Counted from the stretch's first letter, positions 54,364 through 63,470 are shown. The stretch: DNA of 64,000 bases from Pelagibacterales bacterium SAG-MED47 (GCA_014653355.1 JACWEO010000002.1:1-64000), one strand, 5' to 3'. Notes: a model not told the origin generated them from the sequence alone. Translations and numbers: made by a program.

Positions 54364-55554
54364 ATGAAAAAAATTTTATTTTTCATTTTTTTATCAATTT
54401 TTATTTCAAATACTTCATATAGTGATTTTAAAGAAATAAAAAAAAAGGCAACAATCACTAAGCCAGAAATTATTTTTCCAATTCCACAAAATCTAGATAG
54501 ATGCATTACTAGTATGTATGTAAATCAAACAACCAATCCTGTTTTGCCATTAGCAAAAGTTGAGGCTCCATCAGGATATGGCCTGGATAATAGATTCATA
54601 TCTGCTCTAGATAGTTTTGAAAATTTTAAACGTCCTTGTGGTGGAGGAAATATTGAAGCTTGTGAGAATGTAAAAAGAGTAATTTTAGATTGGGCAAAAA
54701 CTGATGCTGCAAAAAGAATAGGACCTTCTAACCATGAAGGCAGACATTGGAATGATACTTTAACAGTTAATCTTTGGGTAGCATCACCAATGATCGCAGG
54801 ATATTCATTTGTTAAGCAAGTGATCAATGTCCCTGAAGATGAGGATAAGATAATTAAAGATTGGTTCCAAAAGATAGTAAAGAAAAATAAACATCTTATG
54901 TATGACATGAAATACAAAGAAGGAACTCAAGCAAATGGTGTTCCAAAGAGAGCACATAATCATGCATTATCATCTGCAATAAGCCATATGCAGCTAGGTG
55001 TTTTGTTAAATGATGACAAGCTTTTTAGAAAAGCCTTTTTAAACTATGAGGCAGCAATTAGATATCAAAGAAAAGATGGTAGTTTACCTATTGAAACAAG
55101 AAGAGGAGGAAGGGCAATGTTTTACCAAGGTAGAGCTATGAACGCATTGTCAGTAATAGCAATTATTGCTGAAAACCAAGGCTATAACATTTGGGAATAT
55201 GATTATAAGGGAAAAAATTTTCATAACATCGTTAAGTTTTTTATAGATTTCACAGAGACTAATAAAATTGTATTTAAATATGCAAAAGAGATGAAATCAC
55301 CAGGACCAGCAAAGAACTATAAAGTTCAAGATTTAGATATTAGATCAAGTAGTAATTGGGGATGGCTCTATGCTTATGTAACTCGATTTCCAGATCATGA
55401 GAATGTTCAAAGATTAAAACAATGGTCTGCTAATCAAAGCACCCTTAATAATTATCAAAGAAAAATACTTTTTAACTTTGAAAATATTTTAAAAAGAAAT
55501 TTCGGCACTTCATCATGGACAGTTGTAGAACCAAACTGTCATTTTACTAAGTAG
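54364..55554 (+). CDS. Periplasmic alginate-lyase-family (PL5-like) protein
   Basis: This 396-residue protein has signal peptide MKKILFFIFLSIFISNTSYS. It matches the (alpha/alpha) toroid alginate lyase family. NLDRCITSMYVNQT is near the start, NHEGRHWNDTLTVNLWVASP and RAHNHALSSAISHMQLGVLL follow (His/Asn catalytic-type positions), and ETRRGGRAMFYQGRAMNALSVIA has the Arg/Tyr region. The family cleaves polymannuronate by beta-elimination. Whether this cell uses alginate or trims its own glycan is unknown. Located after two glycosyltransferases; 3' end overlaps umuC convergently by eight bases. Confidence 0.82.
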   Translation: MKKILFFIFLSIFISNTSYSDFKEIKKKATITKPEIIFPIPQNLDRCITSMYVNQTTNPVLPLAKVEAPSGYGLDNRFISALDSFENFKRPCGGGNIEACENVKRVILDWAKTDAAKRIGPSNHEGRHWNDTLTVNLWVASPMIAGYSFVKQVINVPEDEDKIIKDWFQKIVKKNKHLMYDMKYKEGTQANGVPKRAHNHALSSAISHMQLGVLLNDDKLFRKAFLNYEAAIRYQRKDGSLPIETRRGGRAMFYQGRAMNALSVIAIIAENQGYNIWEYDYKGKNFHNIVKFFIDFTETNKIVFKYAKEMKSPGPAKNYKVQDLDIRSSSNWGWLYAYVTRFPDHENVQRLKQWSANQSTLNNYQRKILFNFENILKRNFGTSSWTVVEPNCHFTK

Positions 55555-56827
55555 CTCTTATCGTTGGTAGACAATAAAAATCAGCCGTATCTATTTTAGA
55601 GGAATATTGCCTTCTCATATTCCATTTTTTTTGAACCCCTGCACTAGCAAGACTTAAAGTTGATCTTCCATATCTATAATTGGTATTATCAATTGATCTC
55701 ATTAAACTATCTATCTTTTCATCTTTTTCAGATGAAAACAAATTTTTTCTACCATCATCATTACGTAATCCTGTAAGCATGACACCTGCTTTTTGATATT
55801 GATAACCATTTTTAAAAATCTTTTCTAAAATGTTTACTGCAGTCTTAACAGTCTCAATACTATTATTTGTTGCTATTGGAAAATCAATTGTTTTTGCATT
55901 TGAATAATAACCAAAGTTTCTTTGAAAAGGACTCGTTCTAACAAATACAGTTATAGCTTTTGCAACTAAAGATTCTGATCTAATTTTCTCAGATGCATTT
56001 AAACAATAATTTGCAACTGCTTCTTTTAATTCTTGAAATTTTTCAATTCTTTTTCCAAAAGATCTTGAGACAACACAACTTTTTCTTTTTGTTTGGGTTG
56101 TCTCTAAATTGATACATGGGACACCTCTTAATTCCATTGCAGTTCTTGAACCCAAAACATTAGAGGATTTTTTGATCCATGTATTGGATTTATTTTTAAG
56201 TTGCTTAGCATTATAGATTCCATTTTTTTGATAAAATTTTGTAAGCTGTCTACCAACACCCCACACATCATTAATTTCAATTTTTTCAAGAATAGGATCT
56301 AAATTTTCTATACCAATCAAACTAGTAACACCTGATTGTTTTTTCTTTGCAATATGATTTGCAATTTTACTCAAAGTTTTTGTTTTAGCAATACCGATAC
56401 TAGTAGGGATACCAGTCCATTGTAAAATAGTTTCTCTGATTTCTTTTCCAACCTTCTCCACTTCACTGTCAGGAAAGCTCGATAAGTCTAAAAACGCTTC
56501 ATCAATTGAATAAATTTCTATTTCTGAATTAAATCTTTTAAGTGTTCTCATTACTCTTCTAGATAAATCTCCATATAAAGAATAATTTGATGAAAAGACC
56601 TCAACTTTATTTTTAATAATAATGTCTTTAGCTTTAAAATAAGGTTCACCCATTTTAATTCCTAAAGCTTTTGCTTCATTTGATCTTGATATAATACAAC
56701 CATCATTATTTGACAAAACAACAACAGGCTTTCTTCTTATCTTAGGATTAAATAATCTTTCACAAGAAACATAAAAAGAATTACAATCAACTAAAGCTAA
56801 TTTTCTAGTATGTTGAATGGATGACAT
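55547..56827 (-). CDS. umuC: UmuC-like Y-family translesion DNA polymerase
   Basis: This 426-residue polymerase bypasses damaged bases. LALVDCNSFYVSCERLFNP holds the first metal Asp, VVLSNNDGCIISRSNEAKALGI is the family signature, and EIYSIDEAFLDLS carries the catalytic Asp-Glu. TGIPTSIGIAKTKTLSKIANHIAKK and DVWGVGRQL are the later palm and helix-hairpin-helix motifs. The little-finger domain continues to the end. Its start overlaps umuD by 23 bases. Confidence 0.96.
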   Translation of the reverse strand: MSSIQHTRKLALVDCNSFYVSCERLFNPKIRRKPVVVLSNNDGCIISRSNEAKALGIKMGEPYFKAKDIIIKNKVEVFSSNYSLYGDLSRRVMRTLKRFNSEIEIYSIDEAFLDLSSFPDSEVEKVGKEIRETILQWTGIPTSIGIAKTKTLSKIANHIAKKKQSGVTSLIGIENLDPILEKIEINDVWGVGRQLTKFYQKNGIYNAKQLKNKSNTWIKKSSNVLGSRTAMELRGVPCINLETTQTKRKSCVVSRSFGKRIEKFQELKEAVANYCLNASEKIRSESLVAKAITVFVRTSPFQRNFGYYSNAKTIDFPIATNNSIETVKTAVNILEKIFKNGYQYQKAGVMLTGLRNDDGRKNLFSSEKDEKIDSLMRSIDNTNYRYGRSTLSLASAGVQKKWNMRRQYSSKIDTADFYCLPTIRAT

Positions 56828-57206
56828 AAGTCACAACTCCCCAAATAAATATATCTTGTTCCTCATTAATTAAAATTCTATTAGAAAACTCTTTAGAACC
56901 TGATGTTAAAAATTTTTTATCTCTTTCTTGAACTAAAGTTTTAACTACAAGTTCATCATGAACATTTGCAATAACTGTTGAAAAATTTTTTGGTTTTAAG
57001 CTTTTATCAACAACTAATAAGTCTCCATCATTAATCCCAACATCGACCATAGATTTCCCCTGCACTCTTATAATAAAAGTGGCTGGAACATTTTTGATCA
57101 AATGCATGTTTAGATCGATATCTTCTTCGATATAATCAGTGGCAGGTGATGGGAAACCAGCACCAGCTTTATGCAAATAGTAAGGGATAGTTAGTTTCAT
57201 GTTCAT
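56805..57206 (-). CDS. umuD: UmuD-like self-cleaving protein
   Basis: The 133-residue (131 from the second Met) UmuD protein is activated by RecA-assisted self-cleavage at AGFPSP (A16-G17). It then joins UmuC as polymerase V. The catalytic dyad is S52 in GKSM and K89 in VVKTL, 37 residues apart as in E. coli. It lacks a DNA-binding domain, so it is not LexA. The first ATG lies inside the LexA-type box (57201-57215). The second ATG, at 57200, is the more plausible start. Confidence 0.93.
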   Translation of the reverse strand: MNMKLTIPYYLHKAGAGFPSPATDYIEEDIDLNMHLIKNVPATFIIRVQGKSMVDVGINDGDLLVVDKSLKPKNFSTVIANVHDELVVKTLVQERDKKFLTSGSKEFSNRILINEEQDIFIWGVVTYVIHSTY

Positions 57207-57215
57207 GTTTTGTTC
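57201..57215 (-). promoter_or_regulatory. LexA-type SOS box of umuDC
   Basis: The plus strand reads GTTC-N7-GTTC exactly (57201-57204 and 57212-57215), the alphaproteobacterial LexA consensus. It lies immediately upstream of the second umuD ATG and four bases past the promoter -10. LexA bound here would block transcription. The lexA gene itself is not in the window. Confidence 0.82.
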
Positions 57216-57218
57216 TAA

Positions 57219-57247
57219 TTTATAGCCTATTTATGTAATGCACGCAA
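57219..57247 (-). promoter_or_regulatory. Promoter of umuDC
   Basis: On the minus strand TTGCGT (57242-57247) is followed after 17 bases by TATAAA (57219-57224). The LexA-type box begins four bases further on, so it covers the start point. The spacing and box position support each other. Confidence 0.7.
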
Positions 57248-57271
57248 GAGGTTGTATTTTGAGTCTATAAA

Positions 57272-57299
57272 TGAATCAAAAGTGAATCAAAAGGTGAAC
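57272..57299. repeat. Tandem GAATC-containing repeats with copy 2 of the 18-base motif
   Basis: TGAATCAAAAG occurs twice in perfect tandem (57272-57282, 57283-57293). On the minus strand the stretch 57282-57299 reads GTTCACCTTTTGATTCAC, close to the copy at 15850-15867. Each unit contains GANTC, the recognition site of alphaproteobacterial CcrM methylase. Whether this organism uses it is unknown. It lies in the 157-base gap between umuD and the SOUL gene. Confidence 0.5.
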
Positions 57300-57363
57300 A
57301 TCAAAACTACATTTTGTATGCTTGTGGATAACTTCAACTAGAGATAGTTTAATTAAATACTAA

Positions 57364-57912
57364 ATGAAAAAAATTTTAGTAATTTTAATTTCAATATTAA
57401 CTTTAAGTTCTCAAGCTATGGCATACGAGGAAGCTAATTATAAATTAGTAAAAGAAAATAAAGAATATGAAATCAGAAAATACTCTGATCGATTAGTTAT
57501 TGAAACAAATTCTATAGAGGGTAATGGTTTTAGAAAACTATTTAATTATATTTCTGGGAACAATGAGGAAAATAAAGAAATTAAGATGACGGTCCCTGTT
57601 ACTCAAGAGATTAAAAATGAAAATATGACAATGCAATTTTATCTCCCTTTAAAATTTAATGAAGATAATGCACCAAAACCTTCTAATTCAGATATAAAAA
57701 TTTTAACTATAGAGGGTGGATATTATGCTGTAATTAAATATTCAGGTAGATCTTCAGATAAAAACTTTTTAAAAAATAAAAACATATTAAAAAAACAGCT
57801 TGAACAAGATAATATTACAATTAAAAGTCCTCCAATAAGAGCATCTTATAATTCACCATTTACTTTACCAATGTTAAAAAGAAATGAAGTAATGTATAGG
57901 ATAAATTTATAA
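57364..57912 (+). CDS. SOUL-family heme-binding-like protein
   Basis: This 182-residue protein has signal peptide MKKILVILISILTLSSQAMA. The family pattern is visible: YEIRKYSDRLVIET, then GFRKLFNYISGNNEENKEIKMTVPVTQEI and PPIRASYNSPFTLPMLKRNEVMYRI at the end. SOUL/HBP proteins bind heme or porphyrins in eukaryotes. The bacterial role is not established. It is two bases ahead of the GFA-family gene, suggesting one transcript. Confidence 0.87.
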   Translation: MKKILVILISILTLSSQAMAYEEANYKLVKENKEYEIRKYSDRLVIETNSIEGNGFRKLFNYISGNNEENKEIKMTVPVTQEIKNENMTMQFYLPLKFNEDNAPKPSNSDIKILTIEGGYYAVIKYSGRSSDKNFLKNKNILKKQLEQDNITIKSPPIRASYNSPFTLPMLKRNEVMYRINL

Positions 57913-57913
57913 A

Positions 57914-58276
57914 ATGAAAAAACTTGTATGTCATTGTGGAGCCGTAGAAGCAGAAATTAATTTAGACGTAGATTTAGCTAAAGTTATAAAATGCAATTGT
58001 TCTATTTGTAAAAGGAAAGGAGCAATTATGTCGATGGTAAAAAATGAAGATTTTAAAATTGTAAAAGGAGAAGAAAAATTAAAACTTTATCAATTTCATT
58101 CTAAAGTTGCAAAACATTATTTTTGTTCAGACTGTGGAATTTATACTCATCATAATCCAAGAATTAATCCAGCAATGACAGGATTTAATGTGGGATGTGT
58201 TGATGAAATAAATACTTTCGATTTAAAAGAAGTTCCAGTTAATGACGGTCAAAATCATCCACTAGATAAAAAATAA
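57914..58276 (+). CDS. GFA/CENP-V-family zinc protein
   Basis: This 120-residue protein has the GFA family cysteine pattern: C6-H-C8 in KKLVCHCGAVE, C27-N-C29-x2-C32 in IKCNCSICKRKGAIM, and a late CSDCGIYTHHNPR. These residues bind two Zn ions. Characterised members bind S-hydroxymethylglutathione or glutathione, but most are unassigned. Start overlaps nothing; it lies between the SOUL and kinase genes in an apparent operon. Confidence 0.86.
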   Translation: MKKLVCHCGAVEAEINLDVDLAKVIKCNCSICKRKGAIMSMVKNEDFKIVKGEEKLKLYQFHSKVAKHYFCSDCGIYTHHNPRINPAMTGFNVGCVDEINTFDLKEVPVNDGQNHPLDKK

Positions 58277-58281
58277 TTTTC

Positions 58282-59211
58282 ATGCAACAATTTAGTTTAT
58301 GTTTTAGTAAGGTAAAAAAAGATTGTTTAAAGTTTATTAAATCTCAAGAAACCAAAGCAGATAAATTTAAGAATAAAGAAAAAATGATTAAATTTTTTTT
58401 AATCCCATTGTGTTTTTGGATTAGCAAAAAGGCATATCAGAAAAGACCATATTTTGTGGGTTTAGCTGGTGGTCAGGGGACTGGTAAAACTACAATTAGT
58501 TCTTTGATTAGAATTATTTTAACTAAATACTTTAAACTTAACGTTTTTAGAATTTCAATTGATGATTTTTATAAAACAAGAAAAGAACGAATAATTTTAT
58601 CAAAAAAAGTACATCCCATGCTTTTAACAAGAGGTGTGCCTGGAACTCATGATATTAATATGATGTTGAATTTTTTTAAAAAATCAAAAAATAAAAAATT
58701 TAAAAGATTTAAACTGCCAACCTTTAATAAAGCTATTGACGACAGATTTAATAAAAAAAAATGGTATGATTTAAATAATAGGCCTGATGTAATAATTTTT
58801 GAAGGTTGGTGTGTTGGTGCAAAATCAGAAAAAAATAATTCTTTAAGGAAAACAATAAATCCAATGGAAAAAATAAAAGATCAAAAGCAAATCTGGAGAA
58901 AATATGTTAACCAACAATTGAAATCAAAATATAAAAACTTATATTCGCAATTAAATTGTTTGATTTATTTAAAAGCAAAAAACTTTAGTCTTTTGCAAAA
59001 ATGGAGGCTTAAACAAGAACGTAAGCTTTGGCTTAAAAGTAAAAAAAACTCAAAATTAAAAATTATGAGTAGAGGAGATGTAATTAAATTTATGCAGACA
59101 TATCAACGAATAACTCAAAATATGTTTAGATATATGCCCAAGTATGCTTCAGTTATTTTTAATTTAAATAATAATCACCAAATTGCCTCTGTTATATACA
59201 AAAGAAAATGA
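58282..59211 (+). CDS. P-loop kinase resembling D-glycerate 3-kinase
   Basis: This 309-residue protein has Walker A GGQGTGKTT at residues 63-71, after a helical N-terminus. ISIDDFYKTRKER follows, then LTRGVPGTHDINMM and PTFNKAIDDR. FEGWCVGAK completes a pattern like plant glycerate kinase (GLYK) and the bacterial YggC family. The GLYK reaction makes 3-phosphoglycerate from glycerate and ATP. Pantothenate-kinase-like relatives are alternatives. Overlaps tolC by four bases. Confidence 0.75.
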   Translation: MQQFSLCFSKVKKDCLKFIKSQETKADKFKNKEKMIKFFLIPLCFWISKKAYQKRPYFVGLAGGQGTGKTTISSLIRIILTKYFKLNVFRISIDDFYKTRKERIILSKKVHPMLLTRGVPGTHDINMMLNFFKKSKNKKFKRFKLPTFNKAIDDRFNKKKWYDLNNRPDVIIFEGWCVGAKSEKNNSLRKTINPMEKIKDQKQIWRKYVNQQLKSKYKNLYSQLNCLIYLKAKNFSLLQKWRLKQERKLWLKSKKNSKLKIMSRGDVIKFMQTYQRITQNMFRYMPKYASVIFNLNNNHQIASVIYKRK

Positions 59212-60503
59212 AAAAAATTATAATTCCAATTTTAGGTGTGTTCTTTTTATTTTCAAATTCTTTTGCTGAAACTTTTTCAATCGCTCTTAAGAAAGCATAC
59301 AATAATAATCCAGAACTTAATGCTGAAAGAGAAAGTTTAAATATTTCTCAGCAAGAATTAAATATTTCAAAAAGTTCTTACCTTCCAACTGTTACGATAA
59401 GTGGTAGTAAAAGTGAGGAAGAAACTGATAAATTGACAAATCGAGATGGATCTAATGCTTCAGTTACAAATGTAGATCCAAAAGTAAAATCAATTACAGT
59501 TGAACAAACATTGATAGATTTCGGAAGAGGTGCAGAATTAGCAAAAAGCAAAATAGGAATAGATTTAGCAAAAGCAAAACTCTTGAAGAAAGAACAAGAA
59601 ATTTTATATAAATCTATTCAAGCTTACACAGGTTTAATTTCAGCAAATGAGAAACTAAGGATTAATAGATCAAATTTTAATTTATTAGATCGTCAAGTTG
59701 AAACAGATAGAATTAGACTTGAAAGAGGAAATATATCTTTTTCAGATTTAGCACAATCAGAATCTTCTTTAGCTGGAGCGCAAGCTAAATTAATACAAGC
59801 TGAAAATGATTTTTTAACAAGTAAGCTTAATTATGAAAATGTTATAGGAGAGTTAAATGATCCTCAGACACTAAATAAGTCTTCTATCATAGAAGTTTCA
59901 TTACCTAATGAATTAATTTCAGCTATGAAAATATCAAAAAAAAATAATCCAGATTTAATAATAGCCCAGTTAGAATATGAACAATCAAAAAAAGATACTA
60001 CCAGCGCCAAATCTGATTTAGCACCATCCGCAACCTTATCTTTTGATAGATCGGAAACTGAAGATCTAAGTTCAACCTATGATGAAAGAGATAAAGATAC
60101 TTTTAAAGCTACAGTAACATGGCCATTTTTTTCAGGTGGAAAAAATATTGCATCTTTAAGAAAAAATCAAAGTCTTGAATTACAAAAAAATTTGTTACTT
60201 GAGAATATGACCACAAAGAACCAAACAGATGTTGCTAGTGCTTGGTCAAACTATCAATCAAACAAGAGTTTATTAAATTCTGTTCGAGCACAAGTTAATG
60301 CTGCAGAAATTGCTAATGAAGGGATAGTAGCTGAATATAACAGTGGTTCAGATAGGACTACTTTAGAAGTTATTCAATCAAATTCTATATTGCTTAATGC
60401 TCAAATTTCATTAGTTGATTCTGAGAGAGGCTACATTTTATCTCAATTCAATCTACTTAAATCTGTTGGATTATTGAATAGTGATTACTTAAAAATCAAG
60501 TAA
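59208..60503 (+). CDS. tolC: TolC-family outer-membrane efflux protein
   Basis: This 431-residue protein has signal peptide MKKIIIPILGVFFLFSNSFA and two repeats of long helical coiled-coil and beta-barrel segments. Examples are ALKKAYNNNPELNAERESLNISQQELNISKSSYLPTV in the first and AMKISKKNNPDLIIAQLEYEQSKKDTTSAKSDLAPSATLSF in the second. VTWPFFSGGKNIA and DLLNLKSVGLL-like ILSQFNLLKSVGLLN are typical. TolC forms the trimeric outer-membrane duct for export pumps and type I secretion. No pump genes adjoin it. Confidence 0.94.
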   Translation: MKKIIIPILGVFFLFSNSFAETFSIALKKAYNNNPELNAERESLNISQQELNISKSSYLPTVTISGSKSEEETDKLTNRDGSNASVTNVDPKVKSITVEQTLIDFGRGAELAKSKIGIDLAKAKLLKKEQEILYKSIQAYTGLISANEKLRINRSNFNLLDRQVETDRIRLERGNISFSDLAQSESSLAGAQAKLIQAENDFLTSKLNYENVIGELNDPQTLNKSSIIEVSLPNELISAMKISKKNNPDLIIAQLEYEQSKKDTTSAKSDLAPSATLSFDRSETEDLSSTYDERDKDTFKATVTWPFFSGGKNIASLRKNQSLELQKNLLLENMTTKNQTDVASAWSNYQSNKSLLNSVRAQVNAAEIANEGIVAEYNSGSDRTTLEVIQSNSILLNAQISLVDSERGYILSQFNLLKSVGLLNSDYLKIK

Positions 60504-60534
60504 TTCAAGCTTTTTGAGCTAAATTAATTAAATC

Positions 60535-60564
60535 TTGCAAATGAGAACAAAAGTAGTACATAAT
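60535..60564 (+). promoter_or_regulatory. recA promoter with LexA-like box
   Basis: TTGCAA (60535-60540) is followed by 18 bases and CATAAT (60559-60564). In the spacer lies GAAC-AAAAGTA-GTAC (60545-60559), one base off GAAC-N7-GAAC (the LexA consensus read on this strand). The umuD box read in the same direction is GAAC-AAAACAT-GAAC, sharing GAACAAAA. The position inside the promoter fits repression and SOS induction of recA. Confidence 0.7.
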
Positions 60565-60610
60565 AGATTTATGATTCGAGTATTAATAATAAATAAAAAA
60601 AAGGCTTTAA

Positions 60611-61759
60611 ATGACAAAAAATAATTTAAAGGTAGTTAAATCTACTAAAGATCAAGAAATGGATATTAAAGAAAAGAACAAAGCATTAGATGCTGCGATC
60701 AGCCAGATAACTGACAATTTTGGAAAAGGTTCAGTTATGAAGCTAGGTGAAAAAAGAGCTATGGATATTGAGTCAATATCTACAGGATCGCTAAGTTTGG
60801 ATTTGGCTTTAGGAATTGGTGGATTACCTAAAGGAAGGATTGTAGAAGTTTATGGACCAGAGTCTTCTGGAAAAACAACATTAGCATTACAAGTAGTTGC
60901 CGAAGCTCAAAAAGCTGGAGGCATTTGTGCGTTTGTTGATGCAGAACATGCTTTAGATCCAGTTTATGCAAAAAAATTAGGTGTGAACACTGAAGAGCTT
61001 TTAATCTCACAACCAGATGCTGGGGAGCAGGCTTTAGAAATAGCTGATACACTAGTAAAATCAGGATCTATTTCAGTAATCGTAATTGACTCTGTTGCAG
61101 CGTTAACTCCAAGAGCTGAAATTGAAGGTGAGATGGGTGATCATCATGTTGGTCTTCAATCAAGATTAATGAGTCAAGCTTTAAGAAAGTTAACTGGTTC
61201 AATTTCTAACACAAACACAATGATGATTTTCATTAACCAAATTAGAATGAAAATTGGAGTTATGTTTGGAAGTCCTGAAACAACATCAGGTGGAAATGCA
61301 CTTAAATTTTATTCATCAGTAAGAATGGACATTAGAAGAATTGGTGCCATCAAAGATAAAGATGAAATTATCGGTAACTCTACAAGAGTGAAAGTAGTTA
61401 AAAATAAAGTTGCTCCACCATTTAAAGTTGTTGAATTTGATTTAATGTATGGAAAAGGAATTAGTAAAATGGGTGAGTTGGTAGACCTTGGTGCTAAAGC
61501 TGACATCATTGAAAAATCAGGAGCATGGTATGCTTACAAAGGAGAGAAAATTGGACAAGGAAGAGAAAATGCCAAAGTCTATTTAGCTCAAAATCCACAA
61601 GTTGCTGCAGAAATTGAAATGGCAATTAGGGAAAAAGCTGGTGTGATTTCTAAAAAGATTGAAGGAAATCCATTAAGTCCTGAAAAAATTGAAAAAGAGA
61701 AGAAAGTAGCTGAAAAAGAAGAAGCTGAAAAAGAAGCTACTCCTCCTAAAAAGAATTAG
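60611..61759 (+). CDS. recA: RecA recombinase
   Basis: This 382-residue protein forms DNA filaments for strand exchange and stimulates UmuD/LexA cleavage. It has an extended Lys-rich N-terminus of about 20 residues before the usual RecA start. Walker [10 protein letters not shown] lies at residues 82-90. [10 protein letters not shown] and [10 protein letters not shown] (Walker B) follow, and [26 protein letters not shown] holds loop L2. The C-terminus is acidic/basic and ends [14 protein letters not shown]-type promoter precedes it. Confidence 0.98.
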   Translation: MTKNNLKVVKSTKDQEMDIKEKNKALDAAISQITDNFGKGSVMKLGEKRAMDIESISTGSLSLDLALGIGGLPKGRIVEVYGPESSGKTTLALQVVAEAQKAGGICAFVDAEHALDPVYAKKLGVNTEELLISQPDAGEQALEIADTLVKSGSISVIVIDSVAALTPRAEIEGEMGDHHVGLQSRLMSQALRKLTGSISNTNTMMIFINQIRMKIGVMFGSPETTSGGNALKFYSSVRMDIRRIGAIKDKDEIIGNSTRVKVVKNKVAPPFKVVEFDLMYGKGISKMGELVDLGAKADIIEKSGAWYAYKGEKIGQGRENAKVYLAQNPQVAAEIEMAIREKAGVISKKIEGNPLSPEKIEKEKKVAEKEEAEKEATPPKKN

Positions 61760-61782
61760 AATTAAAGGTCATCTTTAAATTA

Positions 61783-61809
61783 TAAAGGCGCTTGTTTTAA
61801 GCGCCTTTA
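61783..61809 (+). terminator. Putative terminator hairpin after recA
   Basis: TAAAGGCGCTT pairs perfectly with AAGCGCCTTTA around GTTTT, an 11-bp G-C-containing stem, unusual in this AT-rich DNA. It is followed by CCCCC instead of a T run, so it may be an RNA-stabilising hairpin or a weak terminator. It lies between recA and alaS. Confidence 0.55.
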
Positions 61810-61859
61810 CCCCCTCATCGTTATCTAGACATAGAATAAAAAAGCTGTATTTTAAAAAT

Positions 61860-63470
61860 ATGGCTCAGAAATCATTAAATCAGATAAGAGAAACTTTCTT
61901 AAAATATTTTGAGAAAAACGATCATAAGATTGTTGAGTCTAGCAATTTAGTTCCAAATAATGATCCAACATTGATGTTTGCTAATTCTGGAATGGTTCAA
62001 TTTAAAAATGTATTTACAGGTTTAGAGAAAAGAGACTATCAAAGAGCAACTACCTCGCAAAAATGTGTAAGAGCGGGTGGTAAACATAATGATTTAGAAA
62101 ATGTTGGGTATACACCGAGACATCATACATTTTTTGAAATGTTAGGAAATTTTTCTTTTGGTGATTATTTTAAAGAAAAAGCAATTCATTATGCGTGGGA
62201 TTTAATTACAAAAGACTTTGGAATAGATAAAAATAAACTTTATGTAACAGTTTTTCATGAAGATGATGAAGCATTCAATTTATGGAAGAAAATAGCGGGT
62301 TTAAGTGATGATAGAATAATAAGAATTTCTACATCAGACAATTTTTGGTCAATGGGAGAAATGGGTCCTTGTGGACCATGTTCAGAAATTTTCTATGATC
62401 ATGGAGATCATTTAAAAGGAGGTTTGCCGGGCACCAAAAATGAGGATGGAGATCGATTTATCGAGATTTGGAATTTAGTTTTTATGCAATATGAGCAAGT
62501 AACAAAAGATAAAAGAATAGATCTTCCAAAACCATCTGTTGATACTGGTATGGGTTTAGAGAGAATTGCAGCACTATTACAGGGAACACATGATAATTAT
62601 CAAACTGATCATTTTAAAAAATTGATTAGTTCTATATCAGATGTAACAAAGGTTGATCAGGTAGACAATAATATTTCAAGTTTTAGAGTTATAGCTGACC
62701 ACTTAAGAGCAAGCTCATTTCTTTTAGCAGAGGGCGTGTTACCATCAAACGAAGGACGTGGGTATGTACTTAGAAGAATAATGAGAAGAGGAATGAGACA
62801 TTCTCATTTATTAGGATCTAAAGAACCAATTTTTTATAAAATATTTGACTCACTTAAAAAAGAAATGTCGGGCAGCTATCCTGAACTAAAAAGATCTGAA
62901 TCTTTAATCAAAGAAACTCTAAAAATGGAAGAAGAAAAATTTTTGGTCTTACTTGATAGAGGAATAAAAATTTTGAATGAAGAAATTTCTAAAATAGATA
63001 AAGTTTTATCAGGTGAAGTAGCATTTAAATTATATGATACTTTTGGTTTTCCTTTAGACCTAACTGAAGATATTTTGAAAAATAAATCTTTAAAAGTTGA
63101 TCACAATAAATTTGATGATCTGATGAAAAAAAGTAAAGAGTTAGCAAAAAAAAACTGGAAAGGTTCTGGTGATAGCTCTGAAGAAGCTATTTGGTTTTCA
63201 ATAAAGGATAAAACAGGACCTACAGAATTTTTAGGCTACAAGTCCAATCAATCTGAGGGAGTAATATTAAATCTTTTAAAAGATAATAAAGAATTAAAAA
63301 AATTATCAACTAATGAAAAAGGTATTATTATAACAAATCAAACACCATTTTACGGAGAGTCAGGTGGTCAGCTCGGAGACCAAGGTACAATAGTTTCTGG
63401 AAACTCTGTATTTGAAGTTGAAGATACTCAAAAAAACTTGGAGATTTATTTGTGCATTATGGATCAGTAA
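61860..63470 (+). CDS. alaS: Alanyl-tRNA synthetase, first reading frame (ends at a frame break)
   Basis: This frame encodes 536 residues of alanyl-tRNA synthetase, which charges tRNA-Ala. The class II catalytic domain starts [19 protein letters not shown] and includes [54 protein letters not shown] and [16 protein letters not shown] follow. It enters the editing-domain region ([12 protein letters not shown]), reads FEVEDTQKN and then stops at 63468-63470. The expected continuation lies one base back in the adjacent frame, from 63437 (next entry). A run of seven A at 63430-63436 marks the shift. This may be a sequencing indel, or a programmed or slippage-corrected frame change. Confidence 0.92.
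   Translation: MAQKSLNQIRETFLKYFEKNDHKIVESSNLVPNNDPTLMFANSGMVQFKNVFTGLEKRDYQRATTSQKCVRAGGKHNDLENVGYTPRHHTFFEMLGNFSFGDYFKEKAIHYAWDLITKDFGIDKNKLYVTVFHEDDEAFNLWKKIAGLSDDRIIRISTSDNFWSMGEMGPCGPCSEIFYDHGDHLKGGLPGTKNEDGDRFIEIWNLVFMQYEQVTKDKRIDLPKPSVDTGMGLERIAALLQGTHDNYQTDHFKKLISSISDVTKVDQVDNNISSFRVIADHLRASSFLLAEGVLPSNEGRGYVLRRIMRRGMRHSHLLGSKEPIFYKIFDSLKKEMSGSYPELKRSESLIKETLKMEEEKFLVLLDRGIKILNEEISKIDKVLSGEVAFKLYDTFGFPLDLTEDILKNKSLKVDHNKFDDLMKKSKELAKKNWKGSGDSSEEAIWFSIKDKTGPTEFLGYKSNQSEGVILNLLKDNKELKKLSTNEKGIIITNQTPFYGESGGQLGDQGTIVSGNSVFEVEDTQKNLEIYLCIMDQ

Noticed and set aside
57323-57331. Perfect DnaA box TTATCCACA (minus strand)
   Set aside because: A 9-base match is expected about once by chance in a window this size, and no cluster of boxes or AT-rich unwinding element with origin genes is nearby.
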